Source: Deltaproteobacteria bacterium (GTDB lineage Bacteria > Desulfobacterota > Desulfobacteria > Desulfobacterales > UBA11574). From it: a stretch of DNA of 14,186 bases. The first letter of the stretch is position 1, and each line of letters opens with the position of its first letter. The stretch covers positions 1 to 14,186 of the forward strand of contig JAFCZV010000012.1 of assembly GCA_019314155.1 (NCBI GenBank). The letters are read 5' to 3'. The position numbers were made by a program, and so were the translations under genes. Below are positions 1-6,814 of the stretch, piece after piece. The notes beneath the pieces are model-generated. The model was not told the DNA's origin and made no database searches. It was given only the letters and a program-made list of their open reading frames with translations.

Positions 1-1
1 G

Positions 2-910
2 CAGAAAGCAAAAATATTCCATCCCGGACTCAAGAAAATCGGCCGGCTCATGCTCCCCACCATATTCGGCGCTGCGGTCTATCAGATCAATATCCTGGTG
101 GGGACCCTTCTTGCTTCGTTGCTGGCCGAAGGGAGTGTTTCGTATCTATATTATGCAGACCGTTTGGTGCAGTTTCCCCTTGGAATATTTGCAATAGCAA
201 CCGCAACGGCAGTTCTGCCGAGTCTTTCCAGACAGGCAACGAAAAAGGACTTGCAGGGGGTTCGGGAGACTTTCTCATATGCCATGAAACTGATTTTTTT
301 TATTACGATTCCTTCGATGGTCGGCCTGATCGTTTTGCGGGAGCCGATTGTCGCGTTGTTATTTAAAAGGGGCGCTTTTGATGCAACGACAACCCATTTG
401 ACTGCATACGCTCTTTTATACTATAGTATTGGGTTGTGGGCTTTTTCCGCTGTACGGATTGTGGTTTCGACATTTTATGCATTGCAGGATACCAGGACAC
501 CGGTAATAACCGGTGCAGTGTCTGTTTGTGCCAATATAGTACTGGGGATCATTCTTATGGGGCCCATGGGACACGGAGGACTTGCACTTTCCACGTCCCT
601 GGCTTCGATGCTGAATTTAGGGCTTCTGGTCTGGGCCCTGAGAACAAAGCTCGGTGCGTTGGGGTTGAAAAGTATTACGGAGTCCGCCTGTAAAACGATG
701 ATTTGTTCCGGAATTATGGGGACGGTGGTCTGGGCAGCGGCACTCATAATTATTCCCCCTGAAGGCGGAACCCTTTCCGGCCTTTTTTTCGGGGTATTGG
801 GAAGCATCATCATCGGACTGGTGCTATACGGTTCTTTTTCCGTGTTGTTTAAGAGCCGGGAACTGGAAAAGGTTCTGGCTATCGCCAGGACAGGGATTGG
901 TAAAAAGTGA
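2..910 (+). CDS. murJ: Lipid II flippase MurJ (MviN family), C-terminal part
   Basis: MurJ moves lipid II across the inner membrane for peptidoglycan synthesis. The reading frame is open from base 2, so the gene enters from outside the window; the ATG at 50 is internal. About 302 residues are visible against roughly 500-530 for the family, so about 200 N-terminal residues are missing. The visible part alternates hydrophobic helices with short basic loops. It contains family-like stretches such as LMLPTIFGAAVYQIN, a segment around ADRLVQFPLGIFAIATATAVLP, and FKRGAFDATTTHLT followed by further membrane spans, ending with a basic tail. The stop TGA (908-910) overlaps the GTG start of the next gene by 4 bp. 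The family call is secure; the flippase function is by homology. Confidence 0.93.
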   Translation, partial: QKAKIFHPGLKKIGRLMLPTIFGAAVYQINILVGTLLASLLAEGSVSYLYYADRLVQFPLGIFAIATATAVLPSLSRQATKKDLQGVRETFSYAMKLIFFITIPSMVGLIVLREPIVALLFKRGAFDATTTHLTAYALLYYSIGLWAFSAVRIVVSTFYALQDTRTPVITGAVSVCANIVLGIILMGPMGHGGLALSTSLASMLNLGLLVWALRTKLGALGLKSITESACKTMICSGIMGTVVWAAALIIIPPEGGTLSGLFFGVLGSIIIGLVLYGSFSVLFKSRELEKVLAIARTGIGKK

Positions 911-1209
911 GTTTAAAAAACAGCATTATGCTGACTTTGACAGTGGCGTCGATTTTTTTATTGTTGTTTTTCGTTGTTTTCGGCGAAAATGGTTTGGTGG
1001 ATCTAAATCGGCTGAAAACGGAAAGGGATGTACTGTTACAAAAGAATGCGGAGCTTAAACAGGAGAACATCTCTTTATACCGCGAGGTTGGACGATTAAA
1101 GAACGATCCCAAATATGTTGAAAATGTGGCCAGACAGGAATTGGGTGTTATCGGTAAGGATGAAATGATCATTAAAGTAAAAAAACCAAAAAAGGCCGAC
1201 AAAAATTGA
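907..1209 (+). CDS. ftsB: Septum formation initiator, FtsB/DivIC family
   Basis: A 100-residue single-pass membrane protein with the classic FtsB/DivIC layout: a very short cytoplasmic end, one transmembrane helix (about residues 7-25), a periplasmic coiled coil (about 31-64) and a C-terminal segment VARQELGVIGKDEM typical of the family. In well-studied bacteria such proteins bridge FtsQ and FtsL in the divisome. The start is the GTG at 907, which overlaps the murJ stop as GTGA. This gives the family's usual length and suggests translational coupling. Pairing with murJ fits a role in septal wall synthesis. FtsB and DivIC cannot be separated here, so the symbol is provisional. Confidence 0.85.
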   Translation: MSLKNSIMLTLTVASIFLLLFFVVFGENGLVDLNRLKTERDVLLQKNAELKQENISLYREVGRLKNDPKYVENVARQELGVIGKDEMIIKVKKPKKADKN

Positions 1210-1466
1210 ACGAAGATGACGTCTTTTATACCCGGACAATGGCAAAGGTCCTTGCGGACCAGGGGAATTTGAAAAAAGCGGCTGAAATCTATCATTATCT
1301 TTTGGAACGTGAGCCAGGGAACCCGAATCTTGTGGATGCGCTTTCTGAAATTGAGACCCAACTCACTGAAATAGGTTCGGATGATCTTGTCAATTTGTTC
1401 GGTAGATGGATCGATCTTTTGCTCACGCACAATAATCTGGAAAAGCTTAAGAAGCTTAAACCCTAA
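1206..1466 (+). CDS. Small TPR-repeat protein of unknown function
   Basis: An 86-residue soluble protein. Residues about 8-41 fit one tetratricopeptide repeat (a helix pair around AKVLADQGNLKKAAEIYHYLLEREPGNP). The remainder is a second amphipathic helical part, then a lysine/leucine-rich end. No signal peptide or membrane helix is visible. The likely start is TTG at 1206, overlapping the stop of the FtsB-like gene as TTGA, with a weak AAAGG at 1191-1195. An ATG at 1239 would shorten it by 11 residues and cut into the TPR. One TPR motif normally mediates protein contacts. Its coupling to a divisome gene makes a cell-envelope or division partner possible, but that is inference only. Confidence 0.72.
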   Translation: MNEDDVFYTRTMAKVLADQGNLKKAAEIYHYLLEREPGNPNLVDALSEIETQLTEIGSDDLVNLFGRWIDLLLTHNNLEKLKKLKP

Positions 1467-1513
1467 TTGATCGTAAAGAAATTTTCAGCGTCCCGCTTTA
1501 AGGGAAAGATTAG

Positions 1514-1531
1514 ATGGCATTGCATCGCCAT
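1514..1531. promoter_or_regulatory. Imperfect palindrome upstream of coaBC
   Basis: An 18-bp near-palindrome, ATGGCATTGCATCGCCAT, has outer arms ATGGC/GCCAT and a symmetric TG...CA centre, with four asymmetric positions. It ends 26 bp before the coaBC ATG, in the 91-bp spacer after the TPR gene. It could be an operator half-site pair or a short RNA hairpin. No promoter hexamers next to it are convincing, so its role is unassigned. Confidence 0.3.
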
Positions 1532-1557
1532 GAAATATCTGGAGTAATGACAAACCG

Positions 1558-2754
1558 ATGAAAACCGTAATCAAGAAAAAAAATATCATACTGGGGGTGT
1601 CCGGCGGAATTGCGGCATACAAAAGTGTCGAACTTTTAAGGCTTCTGGTAAAGCAGGGCGCCAAGGTCAGGGTAATGATGACAGAGAATGCCCGGTGGTT
1701 TGTGGGGCCTTTAACCTTTGAAGCCTTGTCCGGTCAACCGGTGTGTACCGATCTTTTCGAGAAAAATGACGACGCATCCATACGGCACATCCAATGGGCC
1801 GAAGCGGCGGATGCCGTGGTGATTGCTCCGGCAACGGCTAATATTATCGGCAAGTTGTCCGGCGGAATTGCCGACGATGCGCTTAGCACTTTCTTGCTGG
1901 CAGTAACCTGTCCCGTGATCGTCTGCCCTTCCATGAACACGCATATGTTTGAAAGCCGGGCGGTACAGCGGAATCTTGAGACACTCAGGGCTGATGGACA
2001 TTTTATAGTAGACCCGGAATCCGGAACACTGGCATGTGGAACCACCGGACCCGGCCGCCTTCCCGAACCTGAAGACATCGTGGACAGAATCGCATATTAC
2101 CTGTCAACCAAAGATCTGAAAGATAAAAAAATACTGGTCACGTCAGGTCCTACCCGAGAATCTGTCGATCCTGTCAGGTTTATCAGTAACCCTTCTTCCG
2201 GCAAGATGGGCTTTGCAGTTGCCCGGGCAGCGGAATACCGGGGCGGGGAGGTTACCTTGATTACCGGTCCGACACACCTTCCGGATCCCAACAATGTAAA
2301 AGTAATCCGGATCCAGACCGCCAGCGAGATGGCCCAGGCTGTGTTCGATAATATGGACCATTCCGACATAATTATAAAAACAGCGGCGGTTTCCGATTAC
2401 AGACCCAAAGACCCGGCTACCCAAAAAATAAAAAAGGAAAAAGGTGAACTGGTCTTGTATCTGGAAAGAACCCAGGATATTCTGAAAGAAATCGGCATGA
2501 GAAAAAAGGACCAGATACTCGTGGGGTTTGCCGCGGAAACAGAAAACCTTGAACAGCATGCAGAAAAAAAGCGGGTTGAAAAAAATCTTGATATTATCGT
2601 GGGAAATATCGTTGGCGAACCTTCTTCGGGTTTCGGTGCCGATACCAACAAGGTGACCCTGTTCTTCAAAGAAGGGACCCAAGAGCCCTTGCCTGTAATG
2701 GGAAAAGATGCGGTGGCCCATATCCTTTTGGATCGTATATTAAAAATTCATTAA
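1558..2754 (+). CDS. coaBC: Bifunctional phosphopantothenoylcysteine decarboxylase / phosphopantothenate-cysteine ligase
   Basis: CoaBC performs two consecutive steps of coenzyme A synthesis: CoaB joins cysteine to 4'-phosphopantothenate using CTP, and FMN-dependent CoaC decarboxylates the product to 4'-phosphopantetheine. The 398 residues match the usual full length. The CoaC domain (about 1-185) shows GVSGGIAAYK (13-22), the active-site His77 in IRHIQWAEAADAVVIAPATA, the PSMNTHMF motif with Asn127 (124-131), and the lid with Cys160 in LACGTTGPGR. The CoaB domain (about 190-398) shows VTSGPTRESVDPVRFISN, AAVSDYRP (276-283) and the KIKK lysine motif (290-293). All key residues are present. 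The start is ATG 1558; a GGAG lies at 1541-1544, rather far upstream. Confidence 0.96.
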   Translation: MKTVIKKKNIILGVSGGIAAYKSVELLRLLVKQGAKVRVMMTENARWFVGPLTFEALSGQPVCTDLFEKNDDASIRHIQWAEAADAVVIAPATANIIGKLSGGIADDALSTFLLAVTCPVIVCPSMNTHMFESRAVQRNLETLRADGHFIVDPESGTLACGTTGPGRLPEPEDIVDRIAYYLSTKDLKDKKILVTSGPTRESVDPVRFISNPSSGKMGFAVARAAEYRGGEVTLITGPTHLPDPNNVKVIRIQTASEMAQAVFDNMDHSDIIIKTAAVSDYRPKDPATQKIKKEKGELVLYLERTQDILKEIGMRKKDQILVGFAAETENLEQHAEKKRVEKNLDIIVGNIVGEPSSGFGADTNKVTLFFKEGTQEPLPVMGKDAVAHILLDRILKIH

Positions 2755-2784
2755 CATTTCAAAATCCTCGAAAATATTAACCCA

Positions 2785-3507
2785 ATGACATCAAATCCAA
2801 AATATAGCGCAAAGGCTGCAAAAAAAGACCTTAAAGAAGTGCTCGACGGTATGGACAGCTACCTCAGGTTTCTGGCTGAAAGCGGATGCCTGGGCTTTGA
2901 CTGCTCAACTGAGAGTCTTCAAAAAATCGAGGCTTGGGGGCACAAAAACAGTCCTTGTACTGAGACGCTTAAAGACATCCAGATGGATCTGGGTGATTGT
3001 CGCCGCTGCAAGCTCTCTGGAGACCGAAAGAATATCGTATTTGGTGTCGGCAATCCCAATGCCAGACTGATATTTGTGGGTGAAGGCCCGGGACATGAAG
3101 AGGATCAGAGGGGTGAGCCCTTTGTGGGTGCCGCAGGACGGCTGCTAACCAAGATCATAGAAGCCATGAATTTTACCCGGGAACAGGTTTACATCTGTAA
3201 CATAATAAAATGCCGGCCTCCGGGGAACAGAAATCCGATGCTCGAGGAGATAAAGGCCTGTTCACCTTTTTTAAAGCGCCAGATTTCATCGATAAAACCC
3301 GATTTCATTTGCGCTTTAGGGGCCTTTGCCGCCCAGACACTCCTTGAAACCAACGTACCGATTTCAAAGCTCAAAGGGCGTTTTCACGATTATATGGGGA
3401 TCAAGGTGCTGCCCACATATCATCCTGCCTATTTACTTCGAAATCCAGGTAAAAAACGGGATGTCTGGGAGGATATGCAGAAGCTGATGAAGGCATTAGA
3501 TGTCTGA
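2785..3507 (+). CDS. Uracil-DNA glycosylase, family 4 (iron-sulfur type)
   Basis: Family 4 uracil-DNA glycosylases remove uracil arising from cytosine deamination and start base-excision repair. The 240-residue protein has motif GEGPGHEEDQRGEPFVGAAG (89-108), the catalytic-loop motif TYHPAYLLRNP with His213, and four cysteines placed as [4Fe-4S] ligands: C72 and C75 (CRRC), C133 (KCRPPGNRNP) and C149. Usual family 4 cores are about 200 residues. Here about 70 residues precede the first cysteine pair, a charged N-terminal extension with no domain I recognise. The ATG at 2785 has no clear Shine-Dalgarno sequence, so an internal start such as Met23 (2851) is possible. It sits 30 bp after coaBC, probably co-transcribed. 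Confidence 0.93.
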   Translation: MTSNPKYSAKAAKKDLKEVLDGMDSYLRFLAESGCLGFDCSTESLQKIEAWGHKNSPCTETLKDIQMDLGDCRRCKLSGDRKNIVFGVGNPNARLIFVGEGPGHEEDQRGEPFVGAAGRLLTKIIEAMNFTREQVYICNIIKCRPPGNRNPMLEEIKACSPFLKRQISSIKPDFICALGAFAAQTLLETNVPISKLKGRFHDYMGIKVLPTYHPAYLLRNPGKKRDVWEDMQKLMKALDV

Positions 3508-3510
3508 AGC

Positions 3511-3537
3511 TCATTTGAAACCGGATTGTTTCAATGA
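3511..3537. repeat. Inverted repeat in the udg-nfeD spacer
   Basis: TCATTTGAAAC and GTTTCAATGA form a 10-bp stem with one bulged T around a CGGATT loop, starting just after the glycosylase stop codon. The stem is AT-rich and no run of T follows, so it is a poor intrinsic terminator. It may be an RNA stabiliser, a processing site or chance. Confidence 0.35.
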
Positions 3538-3563
3538 ATTAAAATGTTGCGATATTTAAAAAA

Positions 3564-4844
3564 ATGAAAACCATGCGTTTTTTTATTCTCGCCTTGTTGT
3601 TGTCATTATTCTGCTTTTTCGGAAACGTTTCGGCAGCTGAAAACGAGATCTATATCCTGAAAATATCGGGTTCCATCAATCCGGCTGTGGCTGATTTCGT
3701 AAAAAAGGGAATTGTCAAGGCTTCTGCGGATGGAGTTGCATGCGTCATTGTGCAAATCGATACCCCCGGTGGTCTTGCCGAGTCGATGCGTAAAATTGTC
3801 ATGGCAATTTTTGCCAGCAAAGTTCCGGTGATATCGTATGTTGCTCCAAGCGGCGCCAGGGCCGCTTCGGCCGGCGTTATGATTACCATTGCGGCAGACA
3901 TTGCTGCAATGGCGCCGGGGACAAACATCGGCGCTGCACATCCGGTGGGGGCCGGCGGTAAGGAAATCGGCGGGACCATGTCCGAAAAAGTGGTCAATGA
4001 CATGGTTGCCCATATAAAAAGTATCGCAGAAAAAAGGAAGAAAAACGTTGAATGGGCTGAAAAGGCGGTCCGTAAAAGCGTTTCCGTGACCGAAACCGAA
4101 GCGCTTAAGGAGAATGTCATCGATATTGTGGCAAAAGACCTGGACGATCTGATACGTCAGATTAACGGCCGCAAGATCGAAGACAAAGGGGTATTAAAAC
4201 TCGACAACGTTAAAAAGACAGTGCTCGAAGAGAGTATGAGAACCAAGATTTTAAAGATCATCAGCGATCCGAATGTAGCTTATATCCTTATGATGATAGG
4301 CCTTGCCGGTCTGTATTTCGAGCTGTCACATCCCGGTGCTGTTCTGCCGGGAGTGGTCGGCGGCATCTCGATTATTTTGGCGTTTTTCGCATTTCAGACC
4401 ATACCGGTCAACTATGCCGGATTTCTCCTGATCATTCTGGCGATTATTTTTTTTATCATGGAGATGAAGATCGCAAGTTATGGGCTTTTAAGTATTGCCG
4501 GCATTGCCTCTCTTTTGTTGGGTTCCCTGATGTTGTTTGAAATCAATGATACGGATATGGGATTGTCGTGGAAGGTTCTCATTCCCACACTGAGTATAAT
4601 TTCGGGTTTTTTTGTCGTTATTTCAGGGTTGGTTTTTAAGTCCCAACTGACAAAGCCAAGGACAGGTGCAGTGGGCCTCGTTGGAGAAATCGGGACGGTA
4701 AAAGAGGCGATTATGCCTGAAGGAAAAGTGTTCGTTCACGGCGAATTGTGGAAAGCGACTTCAAAAAATCCCATCGGCACCGGTGCCCGTGTTCGAGTTC
4801 TAAAGGTCGTTAATCTTGTATTGGAGGTGGAGTCGGTAGAATAA
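3564..4844 (+). CDS. Long NfeD protein: ClpP-class membrane serine protease with NfeD domain
   Basis: A 426-residue membrane protease of the long NfeD type (archaeal PH1510-like, COG1030). Order: signal peptide (about 1-25, likely cut after VSAA), a ClpP/SppA-like protease domain (about 28-200), a multi-helix membrane region (about 236-360), and a C-terminal NfeD OB-fold (about 365-426). By comparison with PH1510, the catalytic dyad should be Ser102 in GARAASAG and Lys142 in MSEKVVND. IDTPGG (65-70) and APGTNIGAAHPV (117-128) are also family signatures. Long NfeD proteins characteristically sit beside a slipin and can cleave its C-terminus; a slipin gene indeed follows after 48 bp. There is no strong Shine-Dalgarno sequence at ATG 3564; ATG 3573 is an alternative. 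The substrate in this organism is unknown. Confidence 0.92.
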   Translation: MKTMRFFILALLLSLFCFFGNVSAAENEIYILKISGSINPAVADFVKKGIVKASADGVACVIVQIDTPGGLAESMRKIVMAIFASKVPVISYVAPSGARAASAGVMITIAADIAAMAPGTNIGAAHPVGAGGKEIGGTMSEKVVNDMVAHIKSIAEKRKKNVEWAEKAVRKSVSVTETEALKENVIDIVAKDLDDLIRQINGRKIEDKGVLKLDNVKKTVLEESMRTKILKIISDPNVAYILMMIGLAGLYFELSHPGAVLPGVVGGISIILAFFAFQTIPVNYAGFLLIILAIIFFIMEMKIASYGLLSIAGIASLLLGSLMLFEINDTDMGLSWKVLIPTLSIISGFFVVISGLVFKSQLTKPRTGAVGLVGEIGTVKEAIMPEGKVFVHGELWKATSKNPIGTGARVRVLKVVNLVLEVESVE

Positions 4845-4892
4845 ATACTAACGCTGCACCCCAAATGATCATAAATTAAATGGGAGAATAAA

Positions 4893-5660
4893 ATGTATAC
4901 GTTAATTTCAATACTGGTAGTGACAGTTTTTTTTCTGTCTGCGGCCATACGGATCTTAAATGAGTATGAACGGGGCGTTATTTTCAGATTGGGCCGGGTG
5001 ATACAGGCAAAAGGGCCGGGACTGATCATACTGATTCCGGTTGTCGACAAAATGGTAAAAGTGAGTATGCGTCTTATCGCCATGGATGTAGACCCCCAGG
5101 ACGTTATCAGCAGAGACAATGTCTCTGTAAAGGTGAACGCCGTTATTTATTTCAGAGTCGTCGATCCTACAAAGGCGATCGTGGAAGTTGAGGACTACGG
5201 TTATGCCATGTCCCAACTTGCCCAGACGACGTTAAGGAGCGTGTGCGGACAGGCAGAACTCGATGAACTGCTGTCTGCAAGGGATAAAATAAATTCTCAG
5301 CTTCAGGAAATTCTCGATTTGCATACGGATCCATGGGGTATTAAGGTAGCGACGGTGGAGCTTAAGCATATTGACCTGCCCCAGGAGATGCAGCGTTCCA
5401 TGGCCAAGCAGGCCGAGGCGGAAAGAGAACGGCGTGCCAAGATAATAAACGCTGACGGTGAGTTCCAGGCTGCAACAAAGCTGGCTGAAGCGGCAGAGAT
5501 TATTGGCGAGCATCCCATGGCATTACAGTTAAGATATCTCCAGACAATGCGCGAGATGTCTGCCGAGCAGAATACCACCACCATTTTTCCGTTTCCGATC
5601 GATCTTTTCCAACCGTTTCTAAAATTAATGGATAAGGGAAAAAAGGAAGGAGACAAATAA
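4893..5660 (+). CDS. Slipin (stomatin/SPFH band 7 family)
   Basis: A 255-residue SPFH-domain protein that should form membrane-attached oligomers organising membrane microdomains. It has an N-terminal hydrophobic anchor (about 1-20), then NEYERGVIFRLGR typical of slipins (23-35). The SPFH core follows with VDPQDVISRDNVSVKVNAVIYF, ATVELKHIDLP and the charged AKQAEAERERRAKII helix (about 171-186). The end is a proline/phenylalanine-rich hydrophobic tail (about 228-242). A matching hydrophobic C-terminal patch is the cleavage site of the PH1510 protease in the archaeal homologue, so this tail is a candidate target for the upstream NfeD protease. A good GGGAG (4882-4886) lies 6 nt before ATG 4893. 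Confidence 0.94.
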   Translation: MYTLISILVVTVFFLSAAIRILNEYERGVIFRLGRVIQAKGPGLIILIPVVDKMVKVSMRLIAMDVDPQDVISRDNVSVKVNAVIYFRVVDPTKAIVEVEDYGYAMSQLAQTTLRSVCGQAELDELLSARDKINSQLQEILDLHTDPWGIKVATVELKHIDLPQEMQRSMAKQAEAERERRAKIINADGEFQAATKLAEAAEIIGEHPMALQLRYLQTMREMSAEQNTTTIFPFPIDLFQPFLKLMDKGKKEGDK

Positions 5661-5674
5661 CTGCCATCTATTTA

Positions 5675-5702
5675 TTGACATCATTGAAAAAAATTGTTTA
5701 AT
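5675..5702 (+). promoter_or_regulatory. Sigma70-type promoter upstream of the Rho-N-domain gene
   Basis: A perfect -35 box TTGACA (5675-5680) is followed after 16 bp by TTTAAT (5697-5702), five of six matches to the -10 consensus, in an AT-rich stretch just after the slipin stop. A second weaker -10-like TACAAT lies at 5718-5723. Transcription from either would give a leader of about 125-145 nt before the ATG at 5856. This suggests the Rho-N gene starts a new transcription unit. Confidence 0.55.
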
Positions 5703-5794
5703 TAAATTCTTTTTTAATACAATATCTTGAAACTTTTAGAAAATGTATTAGAGTTTTATCTTAAACAGGTTCAACCACACTCAAATTGCCGATC

Positions 5795-5818
5795 AGCGGG
5801 GGTTCTGCAACCTCCGCT
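5795..5818 (+). promoter_or_regulatory. Leader hairpin with an anti-Shine-Dalgarno-like arm
   Basis: AGCGGGGGTT and AACCTCCGCT form a 10-bp stem (one G-T wobble) with loop CTGC. The 3' arm contains ACCTCC, the anti-Shine-Dalgarno core, and CTCC can also pair with GGAG at 5841-5844 in front of the Rho-N gene. Downstream is TGTGCTTTT, a weak U-tract. It could be an attenuator/terminator, a translation-controlling leader, or a leftover terminator of the slipin operon. The pairing is read directly; the role is inferred. Confidence 0.45.
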
Positions 5819-5855
5819 TGTGCTTTTAAAAGTTAAAAAAGGAGATTTCCAGCGT

Positions 5856-6182
5856 ATGGGCGAGAAGAAAAAAGAAGTCAAAGAAAAACCATTAGAAAAA
5901 ATGACGGCCAAAGAATTACGGGAAGTGGGCAAGCAACTCCCTGAAATTACTGGTGTCCACGGCATGAATAAACCCGAGCTTATCAGCGCTATAAAAAAGG
6001 CAAGAGGGATTGAAGAAGACACTAAGAAAACGTCGTCTGCCTCTGTCCGCGAAATCAAGAAAAAGATTAAGGAATTCAGGGTTCAACGCATGGCTGCCCT
6101 GGAGAGCGATGATAATAAAATGGCCGAAATTTACAGACGCCGCATTACACGGCTAAAGAAAAAGACACGCAGAGCAGCCTAG
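5856..6182 (+). CDS. Small basic protein with Rho N-terminal (SAP-like) domain
   Basis: A 108-residue, lysine/arginine-rich, probably nucleic-acid-binding protein. Residues about 13-51 (LEKMTAKELREVGKQLPEI, then GVHGMNKPELISAIKKARG) match the helix-extended-loop-helix fold at the N-terminus of transcription terminator Rho. Residues about 60-108 are a highly charged helix ending KKKTRRAA. None of Rho's RNA-binding OB-fold or ATPase domain is present, so this is not Rho itself. The start chosen is ATG 5856, behind AGGAGA (GGAG at 5841-5844, 11 nt away). The frame stays open upstream to a TTG at 5727, but that would put the leader hairpin inside the gene and add 43 unlike residues. Function unknown; RNA or DNA binding is an inference. 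Confidence 0.78.
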   Translation: MGEKKKEVKEKPLEKMTAKELREVGKQLPEITGVHGMNKPELISAIKKARGIEEDTKKTSSASVREIKKKIKEFRVQRMAALESDDNKMAEIYRRRITRLKKKTRRAA

Positions 6183-6244
6183 CCGATGGTCGATAAACGG
6201 CGAGCAAGAGTTAAAAAAGCCAACTAAGTGTAACCCATAAAATC

Positions 6245-6814
6245 ATGATCGATCCGTCGTCACTGGCATTTGATATTGATGGTGTTTTTGCAGATACCAT
6301 GACGTTGTTCCTGGATATTGCGCGGGAAGAATATAACATAGACCGTGTAAAATACGAAGACATAACCTCCTATACCCTGGAAGAATGTATCGATATAGAG
6401 CCGGATCTTATTGACGCCATTATCGGCAAGATAATGGATGGAAGTCATAAAGCGCCGTTAAAACCGATTGCGGGCGCCACCGACGTTTTAACCCGGTTGG
6501 GCCGGCTTTACAGCCCGATTCTGTTTGTAACTGCCCGGACGTATGAGGTGCCCATCTTTGACTGGATACAAAGTGTACTGCCTTTTGACCCAGGTTCCAT
6601 AGAAGTTGTTGCAACCGGTTCGTTTGAAGCCAAGGCAGATGTCCTTTCAAATAAAGATATCGCTTATTTTGTGGAAGACAGACTTGAAACATGTTTTCCT
6701 CTTCAGGAGGCGGGCGTAACACCCGTTCTTTTCAAGCAACCATGGAACAGAAAACGTCATCCCTTCATGGAAGTCGGCACCTGGAAAGAACTCGAGTCGC
6801 TGATTGAATTTTGA
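6245..6814 (+). CDS. HAD-superfamily hydrolase, 5'-(deoxy)nucleotidase-like
   Basis: A 189-residue soluble HAD phosphatase. Motif I is FDIDGVFADT with nucleophile Asp10 and Asp12, motif II is Thr96 in LFVTAR, the motif II/III lysine is probably Lys130, and motif III is FVEDR with Glu144-Asp145. The small helical cap inserted after motif I and the YFVEDRLETC pattern resemble the NT5C/YqfW-type 5'-nucleotidase group, which dephosphorylates deoxynucleoside monophosphates. The substrate cannot be fixed from sequence. The ATG at 6245 has no convincing ribosome binding site. Its TGA (6812-6814) overlaps the ATG of the recombinase gene by one base, indicating translational coupling. Confidence 0.8.
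   Translation: MIDPSSLAFDIDGVFADTMTLFLDIAREEYNIDRVKYEDITSYTLEECIDIEPDLIDAIIGKIMDGSHKAPLKPIAGATDVLTRLGRLYSPILFVTARTYEVPIFDWIQSVLPFDPGSIEVVATGSFEAKADVLSNKDIAYFVEDRLETCFPLQEAGVTPVLFKQPWNRKRHPFMEVGTWKELESLIEF

Noticed and set aside
475..813. Minus-strand open frames of 100 codons or more opposite murJ and other genes
   Set aside because: They shadow well-identified plus-strand genes and show no recognisable domain or ribosome binding site.
1452..1480. A possible reverse-strand third copy of the 28-nt intergenic element
   Set aside because: Only scattered matches around TCGTAAA after adding gaps, and part of it lies inside the TPR coding region.
4446..4454. T-run in the NfeD gene as a slippage site or terminator
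   Set aside because: It encodes a normal phenylalanine/isoleucine membrane helix and no stem precedes it.
5761..5830. tRNA-like look of the GGTTC-containing hairpin before the Rho-N gene
   Set aside because: The loop does not fit a T-loop (8 nt between the GGGGG and CCTCC strands), and there are no acceptor, D or anticodon arms around it.
5727..5855. A 43-codon in-frame extension of the Rho-N gene starting at TTG 5727
   Set aside because: It spans the leader hairpin, has an unlikely composition, and bypasses the AGGAGA and ATG at 5856 that start a family-like N-terminus.
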